From: Flavobacterium sp. J49
GTDB lineage: Bacteria; Bacteroidota; Bacteroidia; Flavobacteriales; Flavobacteriaceae
DNA: 64,000 nucleotides
Direction of reading: 5' to 3'
Assembly: GCF_011742145.1 (NCBI RefSeq)
Contig: NZ_JAAQQU010000104.1
Coordinates: forward strand, 143,938-207,937
Shown here: positions 8,443-16,875 of the stretch, piece after piece
Position numbering within the stretch: the first letter of the stretch is position 1
How the letters are laid out: the number at the start of each line of letters is the position of its first letter
Position numbers and translations under genes: made by a program
The notes under the pieces: model-generated
The model's input: only the letters and a program-made list of their open reading frames with translations
What the model was told of the DNA's origin: nothing
The model's database searches: none

Positions 8443-8566
8443 GTTGAAGTACGATTTACGAAATTAGAAGCACTAAGTTTTAGTTGCGGTTAAACAAATA
8501 TATAAAAAATACTACAAAAAATAATATGGGATGAGTAGAAAAAATTCAACTATTCTGTTGTCTCTG

Positions 8567-9751
8567 CTACAGGTGCTGATTGATAAAAGGATCTGCCCAC
8601 TTTTCATTATTCAAAATATTTGGGTCAGTCAGTGTTCTTAAAAAAGCAACTAAGGCTTCTTTCTGTGCTTCGGTCAAATTGAGTTGTTGCGGACTTCCGT
8701 CAGGTCCTTTCAGGAAAGGAGACAAATTCGGGTGATTCTTGACGCCGCTATTGTAATGTTCGACTACTTGTTGGAGTGTTTGAAAACGTCCATCGTGCAT
8801 GTATGGCGCACCTAATGCAATATTTTTTAAAGTTGGAATTTTAAAAGCTCCTCTTAAATTGTTGTTGGCCGGAAAAGTTTCAAATGCGCCTAAATCATTA
8901 GTTGAAACCAAATCAAGACCATTGTTTTTAGGTCCCGAATTGACACTCACAAAAGCTTCAGTCGCATGACAATTCACACAGCCTGCTCCTCCTTCAGCCA
9001 CGGGTTTCAAGAAAAGTTCTTTGCCTAAATTTTCAGCTTCGGTAAAATTAGGAAACGGAGTCAGCCTTGTGGCCACTTGAGCTCTGCCATCATCATACCG
9101 ACTTTGAGAACTCACAATACTTCTGATAAATTGCGACAAAGCTTTTGAGATTCTTTCGTGGGTAATATTTCCCGAACCGAAAGCGTTCAAAAACAAACTA
9201 CTGTAAAATGGTCGCTCGGAAACTCTTTGGACAATTTCATTTTGGGTTAATCCCATTTCGTTGTGATCAAGTATTGGCTGCAAGACTTGTTCTTCCAAAG
9301 TGGCGGCTTTTTCATCCCAAAAAAATCGGCCTCTCAGATAATATTTTTGGTTAACCAAGGCAATTGAATGCCTTCTGGTTGGAACAAAATTGAATCCGAG
9401 ACTGCGCACAGGCGAATCGGTAAAGGCCAAATTCTGGCGGTGACAACTGGCACAAGCTACCGTTTTATTTTGGCTTAAATTGACATCATAAAAAAGCACT
9501 CTGCCCAAAGTGGCGCCGGCATCGGTAACTGGATTATCATCAGGCGTATTGTCAATTCCGTTGACAGCACTGGCCAAAACACCACCGTCATTGGTGGTAA
9601 AATGAGTTGGCAAATTTAAGTCCGTGTAATTGTATGGCGTTTCCGGTAGCGAAATAATTGCTGCCGGTTCTGATATAGGAACATATTTACTGTCTTCCGA
9701 ACATGAGGTACAGAAGACAAAAACCAACGCAATAACCGAAACTCTTATCAT
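8567..9751 (-). CDS. Di-haem cytochrome c peroxidase family lipoprotein
   Basis: A 394-residue periplasmic protein of the CCP/MauG family. Two c-type haem sites are present: CASCH near residue 100 and CVNCH near 257. Further conserved segments follow: YMHDGRF near 340 (distal-site region) and a C-terminal ALVAFLRTLTDP typical of bacterial CCPs. The N-terminus (VIALVFVFCTSC) looks like a lipoprotein signal with Cys17 as the likely lipidated residue. It would reduce hydrogen peroxide with electrons from small cytochromes, or oxidise another partner. The start ATG overlaps the stop of rsmI by four bases (ATGA), suggesting translational coupling. Confidence 0.88.
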   Translation of the reverse strand: MIRVSVIALVFVFCTSCSEDSKYVPISEPAAIISLPETPYNYTDLNLPTHFTTNDGGVLASAVNGIDNTPDDNPVTDAGATLGRVLFYDVNLSQNKTVACASCHRQNLAFTDSPVRSLGFNFVPTRRHSIALVNQKYYLRGRFFWDEKAATLEEQVLQPILDHNEMGLTQNEIVQRVSERPFYSSLFLNAFGSGNITHERISKALSQFIRSIVSSQSRYDDGRAQVATRLTPFPNFTEAENLGKELFLKPVAEGGAGCVNCHATEAFVSVNSGPKNNGLDLVSTNDLGAFETFPANNNLRGAFKIPTLKNIALGAPYMHDGRFQTLQQVVEHYNSGVKNHPNLSPFLKGPDGSPQQLNLTEAQKEALVAFLRTLTDPNILNNEKWADPFINQHL

Positions 9752-10449
9752 TCTTCGCTTTTTCTCTTTTCTTTTTCAGCAACTTTTCCGCCAACTACCG
9801 CGACGATTTCTCCTTTGGGTGGTTTGTCTTCAAAGTGTTGTAAAACCTCAGCGGCTGTACCGCGAATGGTTTCTTCGTGTAATTTTGACAATTCTCTGGA
9901 AACCGAAACCGGGCGGTCTGCCCCAAAATACAGTACAAATTCGGCTAAAGTTTTAACCAATTTGTGTGGTGACACATAAAAAATCATCGTTCGTGCTTCT
10001 TCGGCTAACGCCAAAAAACGGGTTTGTCTGCCTTTTTTTTCAGGTAAAAACCCTTCAAAAACAAATCTATCGTTGGGCAAGCCGCTATTGACCAAAGCCG
10101 GTACAAAAGCTGTTGCGCCGGGTAAGCAATCGACTTCAATATTATTTTCTACACAAGCACGTGTCAATAAAAATCCGGGATCGGAAATCGCCGGTGTTCC
10201 TGCATCGCTAATTAAAGCAATACTTTCTCCGGCTTGCAATCTTTTAATTAAATTGTCGACGGTTTTGTGTTCGTTATGCATGTGGTGACTGTGCATGTGC
10301 GTCGAAATCTCAAAATGCTTGAGGAGTTTTCCGCTCGTACGCGTGTCTTCGGCCAAAATCAAATCGACTTCTTTCAAAACTTTGATCGCTCTGAAAGTCA
10401 TGTCTTCTAAGTTGCCGATAGGCGTGGGAACGATGTAAAGTTTGGCCAT
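9748..10449 (-). CDS. rsmI: 16S rRNA (cytidine(1402)-2'-O)-methyltransferase RsmI
   Basis: A 233-residue SAM-dependent tetrapyrrole-methylase-fold enzyme that 2'-O-methylates C1402 in the ribosomal decoding site. The family start LYIVPTPIGNLEDMT, the AEDTRTSG motif near residue 35, and the SAM-binding ALISDAGTPAISDPG near 80 are all visible, followed by PLPGATAFVPAL-like and EGFLP segments. The ATG follows directly on the stop codon of the upstream acidic protein, and its own stop overlaps the peroxidase start. These three minus-strand genes thus look like one operon. Confidence 0.95.
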   Translation of the reverse strand: MAKLYIVPTPIGNLEDMTFRAIKVLKEVDLILAEDTRTSGKLLKHFEISTHMHSHHMHNEHKTVDNLIKRLQAGESIALISDAGTPAISDPGFLLTRACVENNIEVDCLPGATAFVPALVNSGLPNDRFVFEGFLPEKKGRQTRFLALAEEARTMIFYVSPHKLVKTLAEFVLYFGADRPVSVSRELSKLHEETIRGTAAEVLQHFEDKPPKGEIVAVVGGKVAEKEKRKSEE

Positions 10450-11406
10450 TTACTTGAATTTATTCTCCACAACCGTCATAAAACGTTCAATATAATCCTC
10501 TTTACCAACCCAATAATTATAGTCCGGAATTACCATTTCGTTTAAAAAAGTCTTGGCTTCTTCTAGGGTGTCGAACGTATTCAATTGCGAAATCACTCGG
10601 TTAAAATCTTCGTTGCTTTCGCCAAAAAGGTTATTTACAAAGGCCACTCGGTCATTCAATCCAATCTCAATGGTTTTGGAAGATGCCGTATTCAACGAGG
10701 CCGGTTTAGACGTGTTTTCTTCTTTAGCTTCTGAGGCGAAGAGCGAAACTTCATTAGGTTTTACAAAGATAGGATCTACATAATTTTCGCCCAACAAATC
10801 TTCCAATGCCACATGTTTGGTATCGGGTTTTACTTCTGAAGCCGTTTCTGCCGGTTCAATGTGCTCCGCCAGTTCGCTATCGCTCGGGTCTTCTTCCTCT
10901 TCATCATCCGCTAATTCAAAGATAGGTTTGAAAACCGGTTCTTCTTCGACAGTTTCCGGTTCGCTTTCACCTATAACTTCTTCCGCTTCTTCTTCCAAAA
11001 CAGGTTCTGCTTCTTCTACCGTTTCTTCCGAGACGATATTCTCTTCCACTTCTTCGATTGCTTCTTCGGTAACCACCACTGCTTCTTCTTCCGTAGCTAC
11101 AATTGCTTCCGGTTCCGCTTGTATTTCAACGGTTGGTTCATCAACCGGTTCATCAGCAGGTTTTACTTCGAATACAACTTCTTGTGGCGTTTCTTCCTCA
11201 AGATGTTGCTCTAATTTTTGTTCTAAAACCGTGGGTTCAACATCGTTTTTCACCAATTCAAAATTGTCTTGATAAAACTTTAAAACCGCTAGTGTTTCGT
11301 ATAATTTTTGGGTTTCTTTATACAATTGATCAACTTCCGACTTGTTTTTCAGTTTCAAAATTCGGTGGGCAATGCTGATTAATTCGGACTCTAATCTTTT
11401 TTTCAT
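10450..11406 (-). CDS. Acidic low-complexity protein, unknown function
   Basis: A 318-residue soluble protein in three parts. The N-terminal helical region (about 1-70) is charged, beginning MKKRLESELISIAHRI, and likely coiled-coil. The middle (about 70-215) is very acidic, dominated by Glu, Val, Pro and Thr. The C-terminal domain (about 235-318) is more ordered and includes LNDRVAFVNNLFGESNEDFNRV and a YNYWVGKEDYIERFM end. The C-terminal part suggests a conserved domain. No catalytic motif is seen. It immediately precedes rsmI on the same strand with no spacer. I do not recognise a named family, although similar proteins next to rsmI would not be surprising in Flavobacteriaceae. Confidence 0.75.
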   Translation of the reverse strand: MKKRLESELISIAHRILKLKNKSEVDQLYKETQKLYETLAVLKFYQDNFELVKNDVEPTVLEQKLEQHLEEETPQEVVFEVKPADEPVDEPTVEIQAEPEAIVATEEEAVVVTEEAIEEVEENIVSEETVEEAEPVLEEEAEEVIGESEPETVEEEPVFKPIFELADDEEEEDPSDSELAEHIEPAETASEVKPDTKHVALEDLLGENYVDPIFVKPNEVSLFASEAKEENTSKPASLNTASSKTIEIGLNDRVAFVNNLFGESNEDFNRVISQLNTFDTLEEAKTFLNEMVIPDYNYWVGKEDYIERFMTVVENKFK

Positions 11407-11506
11407 GTGTTTTGAAATTATATGGAATACACTTGTATTTTCTGTTAATTTTCTTCCTTGTCATTTATTTAACCTTGGGAAGAAGTAACGTTAATTAAAA
11501 TTTTTC

Positions 11507-11514
11507 TACATTTG
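11507..11514 (+). promoter_or_regulatory. -7 box of tdk promoter
   Basis: TACATTTG matches TAnnTTTG, 92 bases before the chosen tdk start. No well-spaced -33 TTG. Confidence 0.4.
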
Positions 11515-11605
11515 AATCGACGTAAAAATAGAAATTTTTTACCTCGATTTGTTACCGTTACAAAGTAATAAAAACTATTCATTTTTAGCGCAAGAAAAAT
11601 ACAAA

Positions 11606-12226
11606 ATGTTTCTCGAAAATACAGTAAATCATAAAGAACAGTTTGGTTGGATTGAAGTCATCTGCGGATCGATGTTTTCGGGTAAAACAGAAGAGCTTAT
11701 TCGCCGATTGAAAAGGGCCCAATTTGCCAAACAAAAAGTCGAAATTTTCAAACCTTCCATCGACACGCGTTACGATGAGGAAATGGTCGTTTCCCATAAT
11801 AAAAATGAAATCCGTTCCACTCCGGTTCCTGCGGCAGCCAACATTCGAATTTTGGCACAAGGCTGCGAAGTGGTTGGCATTGACGAAGCCCAGTTTTTTG
11901 ATGATGAAATTATATCTGTTTGTAACGATTTAGCCAATTCAGGCATACGTGTTATCGTTGCCGGATTAGACATGGATTTTAAAGGCAATCCTTTCGGACC
12001 AATGCCGGCTTTAATGGCCACAGCCGAATATGTTACCAAAGTACACGCCGTTTGTACCAGAACGGGCAACCTAGCGCATTACAGTTTTCGAAAAAACGAC
12101 AATGACAAACTGGTGATGCTCGGCGAAACCGAAGAATACGAACCTTTAAGTCGCGCCGCCTATTTCAATGCCATGCGTGAAAACATGATTGTTAAAGACG
12201 CCGAAAACCTATCTAAAGAAGAATAA
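11606..12226 (+). CDS. tdk: Thymidine kinase (type II)
   Basis: A 206-residue enzyme that phosphorylates thymidine to dTMP (pyrimidine salvage). The P-loop [11 protein letters not shown] lies at about residues 17-27, the Walker-B-like GIDEAQFFD at about 91-99, and a substrate-side loop around [15 protein letters not shown] at about 119-133. I start at ATG 11606 ([21 protein letters not shown]). A longer frame from 11549 adds a run that does not look conserved. The structural zinc lobe of classical type II kinases is altered: only one Cys (VCTRTGN) remains where CxxC is usual, and the C-terminal Cys/His pair is not seen. Confidence 0.9.
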   Translation: MFLENTVNHKEQFGWIEVICGSMFSGKTEELIRRLKRAQFAKQKVEIFKPSIDTRYDEEMVVSHNKNEIRSTPVPAAANIRILAQGCEVVGIDEAQFFDDEIISVCNDLANSGIRVIVAGLDMDFKGNPFGPMPALMATAEYVTKVHAVCTRTGNLAHYSFRKNDNDKLVMLGETEEYEPLSRAAYFNAMRENMIVKDAENLSKEE

Positions 12227-12230
12227 CCCC

Positions 12231-14675
12231 TTGACACTAACCCTACGAAATATCATTCCCATCATTAAGGCCAATTGGATCGGCCAAAATGATGTAGCCG
12301 TTATTGACGCGATTTCTATTGACAGCCGCTCGTTGCAAAATGGAGAAAATACTTTGTTTTTTGCGATATCCGGACCCAATAATGACGGCCACACTTATAT
12401 TGAAGAACTGATAAGAAAAGGCGTAAAGCATTTTGTGGTAACGCACATTCCTTCAACTGTAACCGAGAAAGCAAATTTTTTGGTGGTTGAAAATACTTTA
12501 GAAGCGTTGCAAAAATTCGCTTCGTATTACCGAAGTTTATTTGACTTCCCAATCATCGGAATCACCGGAAGCAATGGCAAAACCATCATCAAAGAATGGT
12601 TGAATTTTCTATTAAGCCCGGATTACAACATCATTCGCAGTCCCAAAAGTTACAACTCGCAAGTAGGTGTTCCCCTGTCGATTTTAGGCATCAATGAAAA
12701 ACACAATCTCGGAATTTTTGAAGCCGGAATTTCAAAGATGCATGAAATGGAGAAGCTCCAAAAAATCATTCGCCCTACAATTGGTATTTTGTCCAATATC
12801 GGTACGGCGCACGATGAAGGTTTTCCCAGCGTAGCCGAAAAAATAAAAGAGAAATTAAAACTTTTCACTTCGGTAAATGTTTTGATTTTAAACAAAAACA
12901 AAACGATTATTGCCTTTGTCAACCCAAAAATTAAAACCTTTAGCTGGTGTTCTGACGATAAGAGCGCGGATGTTTATATCACCAAGAAAAACATAGGTGA
13001 TTTAACCGAGTTGCAAGTCACTTATAAAGAAGACACGTTCCCGATTATCATTCCGTTTCAGGACCAAGCCTCTATTGAGAATGCGATTCATTGCATGATG
13101 GTAATGTTGTATTTTGGCTATAACCAAAAAGTCATTCAAACGAGAATGGCACAATTGTATCCGGTGGAAATGCGCCTGAAAGTCAAAAACGGCATAAACA
13201 ACTGTACAATTATCGATGACAGTTACAGTTCTGATTTTCAGTCATTGAAGATTGCTTTGGACTTTTTGGAACACCAAAAACAACACAAAAAGAAAACCAT
13301 TATTCTCTCGGATATTTTCCAAAGCGGATTGAACAATGAAGAATTGTATTCGCAAGTTTCCCAATTGATTATTTCGAATAAAATTACTCGTGTAATTGGC
13401 ATTGGTGAAACGATTTCGCAATATAAAAGCAAATTTATTAATGGTACTACTTTTAAAAACGTATCCGAATTTTCCAAGGCGTTTGACCAATTGAATTTTG
13501 AAAACGAAACCATACTCGTCAAAGGCGCGCGTGATTTTCACTTTGAAGAAATTGTCTCCATGCTCGAAGAGAAAACCCATGAAACCGTTTTGGAAATCAA
13601 TCTCAACGCGGTGAGTCACAACCTGAATTTCTTCAAATCGAAATTGGCTCCCAAAACCAAAATGATGGTGATGGTCAAAGCTTTCGGCTATGGCAATGGC
13701 GGATTTGAAATTGCGAAATTATTGGAGCACCACAAAGTAGATTATCTGGGTGTGGCTTTCGCCGATGAAGGAATATCACTAAAAAGTGCCGGAATCTCGG
13801 TGCCGATTATGGTGATGAATCCTGAAACAACAAGTTTTTCGGCTATCATCCAACACCAATTGGAGCCCGAAATCTATTCGATTAAAGGGTTGAAAGCCTT
13901 TTTAAAAATTGCCGAGCAAAAGAAACTGAAAAACTTCCCGATTCATATCAAAATTGACACAGGCATGCACCGCTTAGGCTTTGAAGAAGAAAACTTAGCC
14001 GAATTGATTACGATTTTAAAAGGCAATGAAACGGTTCAAATTAAGAGTGTTTTATCCCACATGGCAACAAGCGATGATTTAAAACACAATGCTTTTGCCC
14101 AATCTCAAATTGCCTTGTTTGAAAAATTATCGGCTCAATTGCTGTCGGAACTTAAAATCAAACCGATTCGTCATATTTTAAACACTTCAGGAATCTCCAA
14201 TTATCCCGAAGCACAGTATGACATGGTTCGTTTAGGCATAGGTTTGTATGGCATTTCCAACGATGAAGAAGAACAAAAGTACTTGGAAAATGTAGGTACT
14301 TTAAAATCGGTTATTTCTCAAATCAGAACCATTGACCCAGGGGAAAGTGTGGGTTACGGCAGAAGATTTATAGCAGAAAAACAAACTAAAATTGCCACGA
14401 TTCCCATAGGTTACGCCGATGGCATTCGCAGAAGCTGGGGCAATGGGGTTGGTTATGTTATTATCAATGGAAAGCAAGCTAAAATTGTCGGCAGTATTTG
14501 TATGGACATGCTGATGGTTGATGTCACCAATATTGATTGTAAAGAAGGCAATGCTGTGGTTATTTTTGGTGAAAACCCATCCGTGAATCATATAGCCGGA
14601 CAATTGAATACAATTCCGTATGAAATTTTGACCGGCATTTCCCAACGCGTCAAACGCGTCTTTTTCAGAGAATAG
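12231..14675 (+). CDS. Bifunctional MurF ligase / alanine racemase fusion
   Basis: An 814-residue fusion that both makes D-Ala and adds D-Ala-D-Ala to UDP-MurNAc-tripeptide in peptidoglycan synthesis. The N-terminal half is MurF: SIDSRSLQ near 32, ATP motif GITGSNGKT near 108, FEAGISKMHEM near 160, and DDSYSSDFQS near 328. The C-terminal half, from about 460, is an alanine racemase with PLP Lys483 in MVKAFGYGNGG, IDTGMHRLGF, the catalytic Tyr region SVGYGRRF, and SICMDMLMVDVT. No ATG fits. The likely start is TTG at 12231, four bases after the tdk stop, giving MTLTLRNIIPII. An in-frame TTG at 12189 inside tdk is an alternative. Confidence 0.92.
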   Translation: MTLTLRNIIPIIKANWIGQNDVAVIDAISIDSRSLQNGENTLFFAISGPNNDGHTYIEELIRKGVKHFVVTHIPSTVTEKANFLVVENTLEALQKFASYYRSLFDFPIIGITGSNGKTIIKEWLNFLLSPDYNIIRSPKSYNSQVGVPLSILGINEKHNLGIFEAGISKMHEMEKLQKIIRPTIGILSNIGTAHDEGFPSVAEKIKEKLKLFTSVNVLILNKNKTIIAFVNPKIKTFSWCSDDKSADVYITKKNIGDLTELQVTYKEDTFPIIIPFQDQASIENAIHCMMVMLYFGYNQKVIQTRMAQLYPVEMRLKVKNGINNCTIIDDSYSSDFQSLKIALDFLEHQKQHKKKTIILSDIFQSGLNNEELYSQVSQLIISNKITRVIGIGETISQYKSKFINGTTFKNVSEFSKAFDQLNFENETILVKGARDFHFEEIVSMLEEKTHETVLEINLNAVSHNLNFFKSKLAPKTKMMVMVKAFGYGNGGFEIAKLLEHHKVDYLGVAFADEGISLKSAGISVPIMVMNPETTSFSAIIQHQLEPEIYSIKGLKAFLKIAEQKKLKNFPIHIKIDTGMHRLGFEEENLAELITILKGNETVQIKSVLSHMATSDDLKHNAFAQSQIALFEKLSAQLLSELKIKPIRHILNTSGISNYPEAQYDMVRLGIGLYGISNDEEEQKYLENVGTLKSVISQIRTIDPGESVGYGRRFIAEKQTKIATIPIGYADGIRRSWGNGVGYVIINGKQAKIVGSICMDMLMVDVTNIDCKEGNAVVIFGENPSVNHIAGQLNTIPYEILTGISQRVKRVFFRE

Positions 14676-14749
14676 TTTTAAAATAATTCTGACTTAATAA
14701 TTTTTTTAACTAATTTAGTGTCACTATAACCAATTAAAACAAATTAATT

Positions 14750-15166
14750 ATGGGATTTTTTAGCGATTTCAAAGCGTCTTTAATGAAAGGCGATGTGTTG
14801 AGTTTAGCCACCGCGGTGGTTATTGGAGCTGCTTTCGGTAAGATTGTTGGTTCTGCAGTTGATGATGTCATCATGCCAATTGTAGGATTGCTAACCGGAG
14901 GAATTGATTTTACTACCAAGTTCATTACGCTTGACGGAAACACTTATGAAAATTTGGCCAAAGCCAAAGAAGCCGGTGCCGCTGTAATTACTTATGGTAA
15001 TTTGGTTCAAGCCATCATCAACTTTATCATTATTTCGTTTTTCATATTTGTGATTTTGAGAGCGGCCGAAAAAGCCAGAAAAAAAGAAGAAGCTGCGGCT
15101 CCTGCACCGGCCGGACCAACTCAAGAAGAATTGCTTACTCAAATTAGAGATTTGCTTAAAAAGTAG
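14750..15166 (+). CDS. mscL: Large-conductance mechanosensitive channel MscL
   Basis: A 138-residue inner-membrane channel that opens under hypo-osmotic tension. The N-terminal amphipathic helix and TM1 carry [27 protein letters not shown] (family constriction region), then the [14 protein letters not shown] loop. TM2 is near residues 85-108 ([18 protein letters not shown]). A Lys/Glu-rich, Ala/Pro linker leads to a short terminal helix ([13 protein letters not shown]). The length is normal for MscL. It has its own terminator, preceded by a repeated intergenic element. Confidence 0.96.
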   Translation: MGFFSDFKASLMKGDVLSLATAVVIGAAFGKIVGSAVDDVIMPIVGLLTGGIDFTTKFITLDGNTYENLAKAKEAGAAVITYGNLVQAIINFIIISFFIFVILRAAEKARKKEEAAAPAPAGPTQEELLTQIRDLLKK

Positions 15167-15196
15167 TACCGCTACATTATATATTCTAACAACTCT

Positions 15197-15235
15197 AGGC
15201 GCAGCCGAACTGTATGGAGCGCCAGCGAAATAAAA
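15197..15235 (+). repeat. Intergenic repeat element, copy 1
   Basis: Lies 30 bases after the mscL stop and runs directly into the terminator. The core GTATGGAGCGnCAnCGnAATAAAA at 15212-15235 is shared with copy 2 after gdhA (40481-40504), with only three variable positions. The flanking AGG and GCCGA blocks are also shared, with a one-base shift. Confidence 0.7.
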
Positions 15236-15266
15236 CCGCTTCCTAATTGAGGCGGTTTTTCTTTTT
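15232..15266 (+). terminator. Intrinsic terminator after mscL
   Basis: AAAACCGCT / AGGCGGTTTT hairpin with a loop of about nine bases, followed by TTCTTTTT. Confidence 0.75.
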
Positions 15267-15333
15267 AGGAATAACTGCTTTTATAATTCGGTAATTTTTA
15301 TAGTAAAAAAGAAAGCAGAAGTGGTTTTCTGAT

Positions 15334-15341
15334 TACTTTTG
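15334..15341 (+). promoter_or_regulatory. -7 box of asd promoter
   Basis: TACTTTTG matches TAnnTTTG and lies 36 bases before the asd ATG. No clear -33 TTG. Confidence 0.45.
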
Positions 15342-15377
15342 TACTTCAAAATTTATTAAATCTAAATTACATTTATT

Positions 15378-16367
15378 ATGAAAGTTGCTGTAGTAGGCGC
15401 AACCGGTATGGTTGGCGAAGTGATGCTTCAAGTATTGGCGGAAAGAAATTTTCCCGTAACCGAATTAATTCCCGTAGCTTCTGAGAAATCGGTGGGTAAG
15501 GAAATCGAATTTAAAGGTAAGAAGTACAAAGTGGTTGGTTTACAAACAGCAGTAGACATGAAAGCCGATATCGCTTTGTTTTCAGCAGGTGGACAAACCT
15601 CTTTAGATTGGGCTCCCAAATTTGCCGAAGCCGGAACTACCGTAATCGACAACTCATCGGCTTGGAGAATGGATCCAACTAAAAAATTAGTCGTTCCTGA
15701 AATCAACGCTTCTGAATTGACAGCAGCCGATAAAATCATCGCCAATCCAAACTGTTCTACCATTCAAATGGTCATGGTTTTGGCACCGTTGCATAAAAAA
15801 TACAATATCAAACGCGTGGTGGTTTCCACTTACCAATCTATAACCGGAACCGGAGTGAAAGCGGTACAACAATTGGAAAATGAATACGCCGGCGTGCAAG
15901 GCGAAATGGCTTATAAATACCAAATTCACCGCAATGCGATTCCGCAATGTGATGTATTTGAAGAAAACGATTACACCAAAGAAGAAATGAAATTGGTGCG
16001 CGAAACCCAAAAAATCATCGGTGACAAATCAATCGCAGTTACCGCTACCGCCATAAGAATTCCGGTAGTTGGCGGACACAGCGAAGCGGTAAACGTAGAA
16101 TTTTCTAATGATTTTGAGGTAAACGAAGTTAGAAATATTCTTCACCATACACCCGGTGTAACGGTTCAAGACAATACCGATACGTACACGTATCCGATGC
16201 CATTGTACGCGCAAGGTAAAGACGATGTGTTTGTGGGCAGAATTCGTCGTGACGAAAGTCAACCCAACTCTCTAAATATGTGGATTGTAGCCGATAACCT
16301 TAGAAAAGGCGCGGCAACCAACACAGTACAGATTGCTGAATATTTGGCAGCAAATAATTTAGTGTAA
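15378..16367 (+). CDS. asd: Aspartate-semialdehyde dehydrogenase
   Basis: A 329-residue NADPH-dependent enzyme that makes aspartate semialdehyde for lysine/diaminopimelate, threonine and methionine. The N-terminal dinucleotide motif VVGATGMVGEVM (about residues 4-15) is complete. The nucleophile Cys126 lies in NPNCSTIQM. The QSITGTG stretch follows, and a C-terminal IRRD segment and HSEAVNVEF motif match the family. The gene stands alone with its own promoter box and a strong terminator. The start gives the canonical MKVAVVGATG beginning. Confidence 0.96.
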   Translation: MKVAVVGATGMVGEVMLQVLAERNFPVTELIPVASEKSVGKEIEFKGKKYKVVGLQTAVDMKADIALFSAGGQTSLDWAPKFAEAGTTVIDNSSAWRMDPTKKLVVPEINASELTAADKIIANPNCSTIQMVMVLAPLHKKYNIKRVVVSTYQSITGTGVKAVQQLENEYAGVQGEMAYKYQIHRNAIPQCDVFEENDYTKEEMKLVRETQKIIGDKSIAVTATAIRIPVVGGHSEAVNVEFSNDFEVNEVRNILHHTPGVTVQDNTDTYTYPMPLYAQGKDDVFVGRIRRDESQPNSLNMWIVADNLRKGAATNTVQIAEYLAANNLV

Positions 16368-16382
16368 TTTACACTTCACTAT

Positions 16383-16438
16383 AATCCGTCCGGTTTTACA
16401 AATCCTAAAGTTTGTTAAAATCGGGCGGATTTTCTTTT
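16383..16438 (+). terminator. Long-stem intrinsic terminator after asd
   Basis: AATCCGTCCGGTTTT pairs with AAAATCGGGCGGATT (15 bp with two wobble pairs). An inner ACAAA/TTTGT extends the hairpin, and TTTCTTTTT follows. Confidence 0.85.
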
Positions 16439-16447
16439 TCAATGTTT

Positions 16448-16455
16448 TACATTTG
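16448..16455 (+). promoter_or_regulatory. -7 box immediately before the His/Cys-rich gene
   Basis: TACATTTG matches TAnnTTTG. It ends only five bases before the ATG at 16461, which would place the transcription start on or next to the start codon. Confidence 0.45.
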
Positions 16456-16460
16456 CGTCG

Positions 16461-16814
16461 ATGAAAAGAAAACTAGTTTTAACCAATGCGTTGATGGGAT
16501 TGATGATATTGTTCGCAATATTATTTCAGTCGATACACTCTTTTGAGCATTTGGTAAAACAATTTTCTGAAAAACAATGTCAACACGTATACAACCATCA
16601 CAAAACAGAAATCGGTCATGGTCATGACGGTTTAGAAAAGTGTTTTGTCTGCGAATTTGCCTTTAGTAGTTATACGCCAACACCCGTAAAGCCTTTTGAG
16701 TTCAGAAAAACAGAAGTGCTCACTGCCTATACTTTTTTCTATTCCAAAGAAATTACTCAGAAATTTAGAGGCTCACTCTTTGCACTTCGGGCGCCACCAA
16801 GTTTTATTGTATAG
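16461..16814 (+). CDS. Exported His/Cys-rich protein, possible metal binder
   Basis: A 117-residue protein with an N-terminal hydrophobic segment (about residues 8-25, TNALMGLMILFAILFQS) that could be a signal anchor. A His-rich stretch follows: HSFEH, then CQHVYNHHKTEIGHGHDG, then CFVCEF with a CxxC pair. Ten histidines and three cysteines lie within about 45 residues, suggesting metal binding. The C-terminal half is basic and unremarkable. The gene is followed after 61 bases by a TonB-dependent receptor on the same strand, a context that fits metal handling. The family is not firmly recognised, and the metal is unknown. Confidence 0.7.
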   Translation: MKRKLVLTNALMGLMILFAILFQSIHSFEHLVKQFSEKQCQHVYNHHKTEIGHGHDGLEKCFVCEFAFSSYTPTPVKPFEFRKTEVLTAYTFFYSKEITQKFRGSLFALRAPPSFIV

Positions 16815-16875
16815 ATAGCTTTTTCAAGACCAAAATTCCTTTGGTCCCTATTCATTTACAATAAAAATCATTCTT

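Noticed and set aside
10817-11272. 151-codon Ser/Thr-rich frame on the plus strand
   Set aside because: It is the antisense shadow of the Glu-rich part of the acidic protein. GAA/GAG codons read as TTC/CTC or TCT/TCC in the other frame, giving artificial Ser runs.
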